Assembly: GCA_018829205.1 (NCBI GenBank)
Contig: JAHJUE010000035.1
Span: forward strand, 124,001-188,000
Direction of reading: 5' to 3'
Source: Bacteroidota bacterium
GTDB lineage: Bacteria; Bacteroidota; Ignavibacteria; Ignavibacteriales; Melioribacteraceae
DNA: 64,000 bases
Made by a program: the position numbers and the translations under genes. Shown one piece after another: positions 61,173 to 64,000 of the stretch. A model generated the notes under the pieces. The model saw only the letters and a program-made list of their open reading frames with translations. It made no database searches and was not told the DNA's origin. How positions within the stretch are numbered: position 1 is the stretch's first letter; each line of letters begins with the position of its first letter.

Positions 61173-62443
61173 TAACGAAGCTTCGCTTTGTCTGAAATGT
61201 CTTTTCTATAAAACATTTTATTAAAATTAATTTTAGATATTCCTTCGTAAGCCTTTTGTTTAGCTAATTTTAGGTCATTCTCTTTAATCATAGAAGTTAT
61301 GCCTAAAACTCTACCGCCGTTTGTTAATATACTTCCTTTAACTTCTTTTGTACCCGCATGAAAAATCATGATTTCATTATCAGAAATATTAAGTCCGGTT
61401 ATTTCAAAACCTTTTTCATATTTATCCGGGTAACCGCCGGAAACGGCAACGACACAGACTGATGAACCGCCATTATATTTAACAGAAGATTTATCTATTT
61501 TTCCATTCGCTGCAGAGTATAATAATTCCAAGAAATCACCTTCTAATAAAGGCAATACTGCTTGTGTTTCCGGATCACCGAATCGGCAGTTAAACTCTAC
61601 TACTTTGGGTCCTTCTTCAGTTATCATTATACCGGCATATAAACAGCCGTTATAAATCATTTTCTCAGATTTCATCGCTGATAAAGTAGGCGAAATAATT
61701 TTTCCAGTAATTTCTTTTAATAATTTATCAGTTACTAACGGAGCGGGAGCATAAGCGCCCATTCCACCTGTATTTTTGCCCTTATCACCGTCGTAAATCC
61801 TTTTATGATCCTGTGCCGCAGGCAAAATCAGATAATCATTTCCATCCGTTACAGCAAATATAGAAGCTTCTTGTCCCACCATAAATTCTTCAATAATAAC
61901 TTTTTCTCCGGCATCGCCGAATGTATTATTTTTAAAACAATCGTTAAGCCCGGAAACTGCATCATCATAGTTTTCACAAATTAAAACACCTTTGCCTGCA
62001 GCCAGACCAAACGCTTTAATTACAACCGGGTAATTGTGTCTTTTTAAATACGTTAAAGCATTATTATAATCTGATTTATCAAATACTTCAAATGCAGCGG
62101 TAGGGATATTGTATTTCTTCATTAATGATTTAGAAAAAGATTTATCCCCTTCAATTTGCGCAGCTAATTTTGAAGGACCAAAAACGCTAATTTTATTTTC
62201 TCTTAAAATATCGGCAAGTCCCTCAACTAAAGGCTGTTCAGGTCCAATTACAACTAAATCAATATTATTTGCTATACAGAATTCCAGTATGTTTTCGTTT
62301 CCGGAAATATCAATATTTTCGCCCAAATTTGACGTACCCGGATTACCGGGCAGGCAATATAATTTTTCTAATTTAAAACTTTCAGTTATTTTAAAGGCAA
62401 GCGCGTGCTCCCTACCGCCGGAACCAATTAAAACTACATTCAT
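61172..62443 (-). CDS. purD: Phosphoribosylamine-glycine ligase
   Basis: 423 residues of the ATP-grasp GAR synthetase: NVVLIGSGGREHALAFKI at the N-terminus, GPEQPLVEGLADIL, FGPSKLAAQIEGDKSFSK, KAFGLAAGKGVLI, GGMGAYAPAP, and VVEFNCRFGDPETQAVLP. It catalyses the second step of purine synthesis. Length is normal. The start overlaps the glycosyltransferase gene upstream by four bases. Confidence 0.96.
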   Translation of the reverse strand: MNVVLIGSGGREHALAFKITESFKLEKLYCLPGNPGTSNLGENIDISGNENILEFCIANNIDLVVIGPEQPLVEGLADILRENKISVFGPSKLAAQIEGDKSFSKSLMKKYNIPTAAFEVFDKSDYNNALTYLKRHNYPVVIKAFGLAAGKGVLICENYDDAVSGLNDCFKNNTFGDAGEKVIIEEFMVGQEASIFAVTDGNDYLILPAAQDHKRIYDGDKGKNTGGMGAYAPAPLVTDKLLKEITGKIISPTLSAMKSEKMIYNGCLYAGIMITEEGPKVVEFNCRFGDPETQAVLPLLEGDFLELLYSAANGKIDKSSVKYNGGSSVCVVAVSGGYPDKYEKGFEITGLNISDNEIMIFHAGTKEVKGSILTNGGRVLGITSMIKENDLKLAKQKAYEGISKINFNKMFYRKDISDKAKLR

Positions 62444-63723
62444 ATTTCTGCCTTTAAAAAGAATTGAAATTGTTTCGTTAAAACTTCCGTAAGCGCTTTC
62501 CTTTCATGCTTTTCAATATATTCCATTTCAGGCACGGGGAGTTTGCCTGTTTTATATAGATCGTGAACATGAATCAGCGTATTTTTAATTTCAACAACAT
62601 CATACGGTTTTGTAATAAAGGAGGCCTTATATTCTTCCATTGAGGTTTTAGCTGCTCCGTCAGGAACACAAGCAATTATAGGTTTTTGAGAACCTACATA
62701 TTCATAAACTTTGCCCGGAAGTATTGCTTCAATATTTTTCTTTTTGCCAACCATAAACCATAAAACATGACTCGATACAATTTTCTTGATTACTTCGTTA
62801 TGGTCCATGTATCCGTGATGTTTAATATATTCTTCCAGTTTTAGATTTTTAATCATTTTTAAGTGATCTTTACCAAGCAATCCTATAAAATTTAACTCAA
62901 TATTGGAAGCTATATCTGGTCTTTCAAGAGCAAGCAATTTAAACGCTTCCAGAAAATATTTCGGTGTGCAGTATTCGACAAATATACCGGAGTATGTTAA
63001 TATCATTTTATTATGTTCTTGGGGAATAGGCTGCACATTTTCAAAATCTTTTGCGTCGTAACCATGTCTTATAATCAATATATCATCGAATGATAAAAAC
63101 TGATAATTGTTCAGGAGCTTTTCTTTAATTTGCCTGTTTGTTACAATTATTTTATCGCTTGCTTTAAGACTATTATACTCAAGTTTTTTATGTATTGACC
63201 GATGAAACGGAGTTAAATAAAATGAGAAGTAGCTGTCAAACCACAAATCCCGATAATCAACAAAAATTGGAACATCAAATTTCTTCTTTAATTCAGCTAT
63301 TGCAACAAAGGAAGAAAACGGAGGGCATGTAACAAAGATTGCATCAAAATTTTCTTTTGATAGAATATCTTCGGCGATTTTAGCCGCTTTTTTTGACCAT
63401 GAAATTTTATTATCCGGTATAAAAAATGTTTGGCTTATTCTATTAAATAATTTTCTTACACTTTCTCTCGGAAGTTTTATGGTTCCGAATTTAGACAACA
63501 TAGAATTTGGATCTTTCGCTTCGGTTCTAATAATTTTTATTCCGGCTTCTTCAGCTTCCTTCATCAAAGAATTGTCATGAGCGAAATAACCTGTGTTTCC
63601 TGAAGTTATAACCGTAGGTTCCCAGTTATAATCCTTCATATACTTTGTAAATTTTAGAGTCCTTTGGACTCCGCTTAAACCCATTGGGGGAAAATAATAT
63701 GCAATAACAAGTACTTTGAACAT
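62440..63723 (-). CDS. Glycosyltransferase (GT-B, family 4-like)
   Basis: 427 residues, two Rossmann-like halves. The N-terminus VLVIAYYFPPMGLSGVQRTLKF is typical of GT4-like enzymes acting in exopolysaccharide or lipopolysaccharide synthesis; FDAIFVTCPPFSSFVAIAE is a helix-strand acceptor region and LTYSGIFVEYCTPKYFLEAF starts the donor domain. The GT4 Ex7E region near the C-terminus is weak (VYEYVGSQKPIIACVPDG). Substrate unknown. It overlaps purD by four bases and lies 21 bases after the guaB end. Confidence 0.85.
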   Translation of the reverse strand: MFKVLVIAYYFPPMGLSGVQRTLKFTKYMKDYNWEPTVITSGNTGYFAHDNSLMKEAEEAGIKIIRTEAKDPNSMLSKFGTIKLPRESVRKLFNRISQTFFIPDNKISWSKKAAKIAEDILSKENFDAIFVTCPPFSSFVAIAELKKKFDVPIFVDYRDLWFDSYFSFYLTPFHRSIHKKLEYNSLKASDKIIVTNRQIKEKLLNNYQFLSFDDILIIRHGYDAKDFENVQPIPQEHNKMILTYSGIFVEYCTPKYFLEAFKLLALERPDIASNIELNFIGLLGKDHLKMIKNLKLEEYIKHHGYMDHNEVIKKIVSSHVLWFMVGKKKNIEAILPGKVYEYVGSQKPIIACVPDGAAKTSMEEYKASFITKPYDVVEIKNTLIHVHDLYKTGKLPVPEMEYIEKHERKALTEVLTKQFQFFLKAEI

Positions 63724-63744
63724 TTTTGCCTTCTGAAACTATAT

Positions 63745-64000
<256 letters not shown>

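Overview
The window is an AT-rich (about one third G+C by eye), gene-dense bacterial chromosome segment. Gene content points to the Bacteroidota/Chlorobi side of the tree, and Ignavibacteria-like bacteria fit best: ParAB followed by a DUF5683-type protein, a GlmU-family nucleotidyltransferase next to nagB, CdaA overlapping a long-form FolP, MacB-like FtsX permeases, and trimeric [FeFe]-hydrogenases. This placement is inferred from gene content, not from a marker-gene tree. The guaB end at the right edge is cut by the window. The partial restriction-enzyme start at the left looks truly broken.

Left part (1-12955): a lipoprotein gene, tRNA-Pro(GGG), a repeat carrying nested hairpins, then two minus-strand runs. 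The first is a 90-aa protein, aroQ, a HAD phosphatase and a MerR regulator. The second is a long housekeeping run: PASTA protein, rpe, folP, cdaA, glycosyltransferase, CHAD, UPF0173 hydrolase, parA, parB, DUF5683, Yip1. A ppx gene lies between them. Middle-left (13280-25752), mostly plus strand: POT peptide transporter, GlmU-family protein, nagB, NFACT/RqcH, a rhodanese plus MauE pair, three overlapping GT9 glycosyltransferases, a homocysteine methyltransferase-like gene and ispE.

Centre (27374-39580): one compact minus-strand operon of ten genes. It carries two complete, divergent HydABC-type [FeFe]-hydrogenase sets. Between them sit a ferredoxin/H-cluster-domain/histidine-kinase fusion, two single-domain response regulators and a receiver-PAS-kinase hybrid. 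The natural reading is NAD(H)/ferredoxin-linked (possibly bifurcating) hydrogenases whose own operon encodes an H2- or redox-sensing phosphorelay. No HydE/F/G maturases are in the window.

Right part (39845-64000): CDF transporter, Uup-type ABC-F, NudC, then an unusual two-gene unit (45201-48266). Its large protein aligns by eye to SNF2 helicases and ends in an Mrr-like nuclease fold, but nearly every catalytic motif is eroded. Then come PabB-PabC, an MFS carrier, a CPBP protease, an FtsX permease, secreted proteins, an NtrC-type regulator, a REP-associated tyrosine transposase (RAYT) flanked by matching palindromes, a HIT protein, purD, a glycosyltransferase and the guaB end. Three sigma-54-like elements of nearly the same sequence precede the hydrogenase operon, the SNF2-like unit and the FtsX permease.

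Most interesting: the catalytically eroded SNF2-Mrr protein and its partner; the hydrogenase-domain sensor kinase inside a double hydrogenase operon; the cysteine-free N-terminal Fe-S fold in one HydB; and the RAYT palindromes that supply the last codons of two genes. All functional calls come from reading motifs, without database searches.
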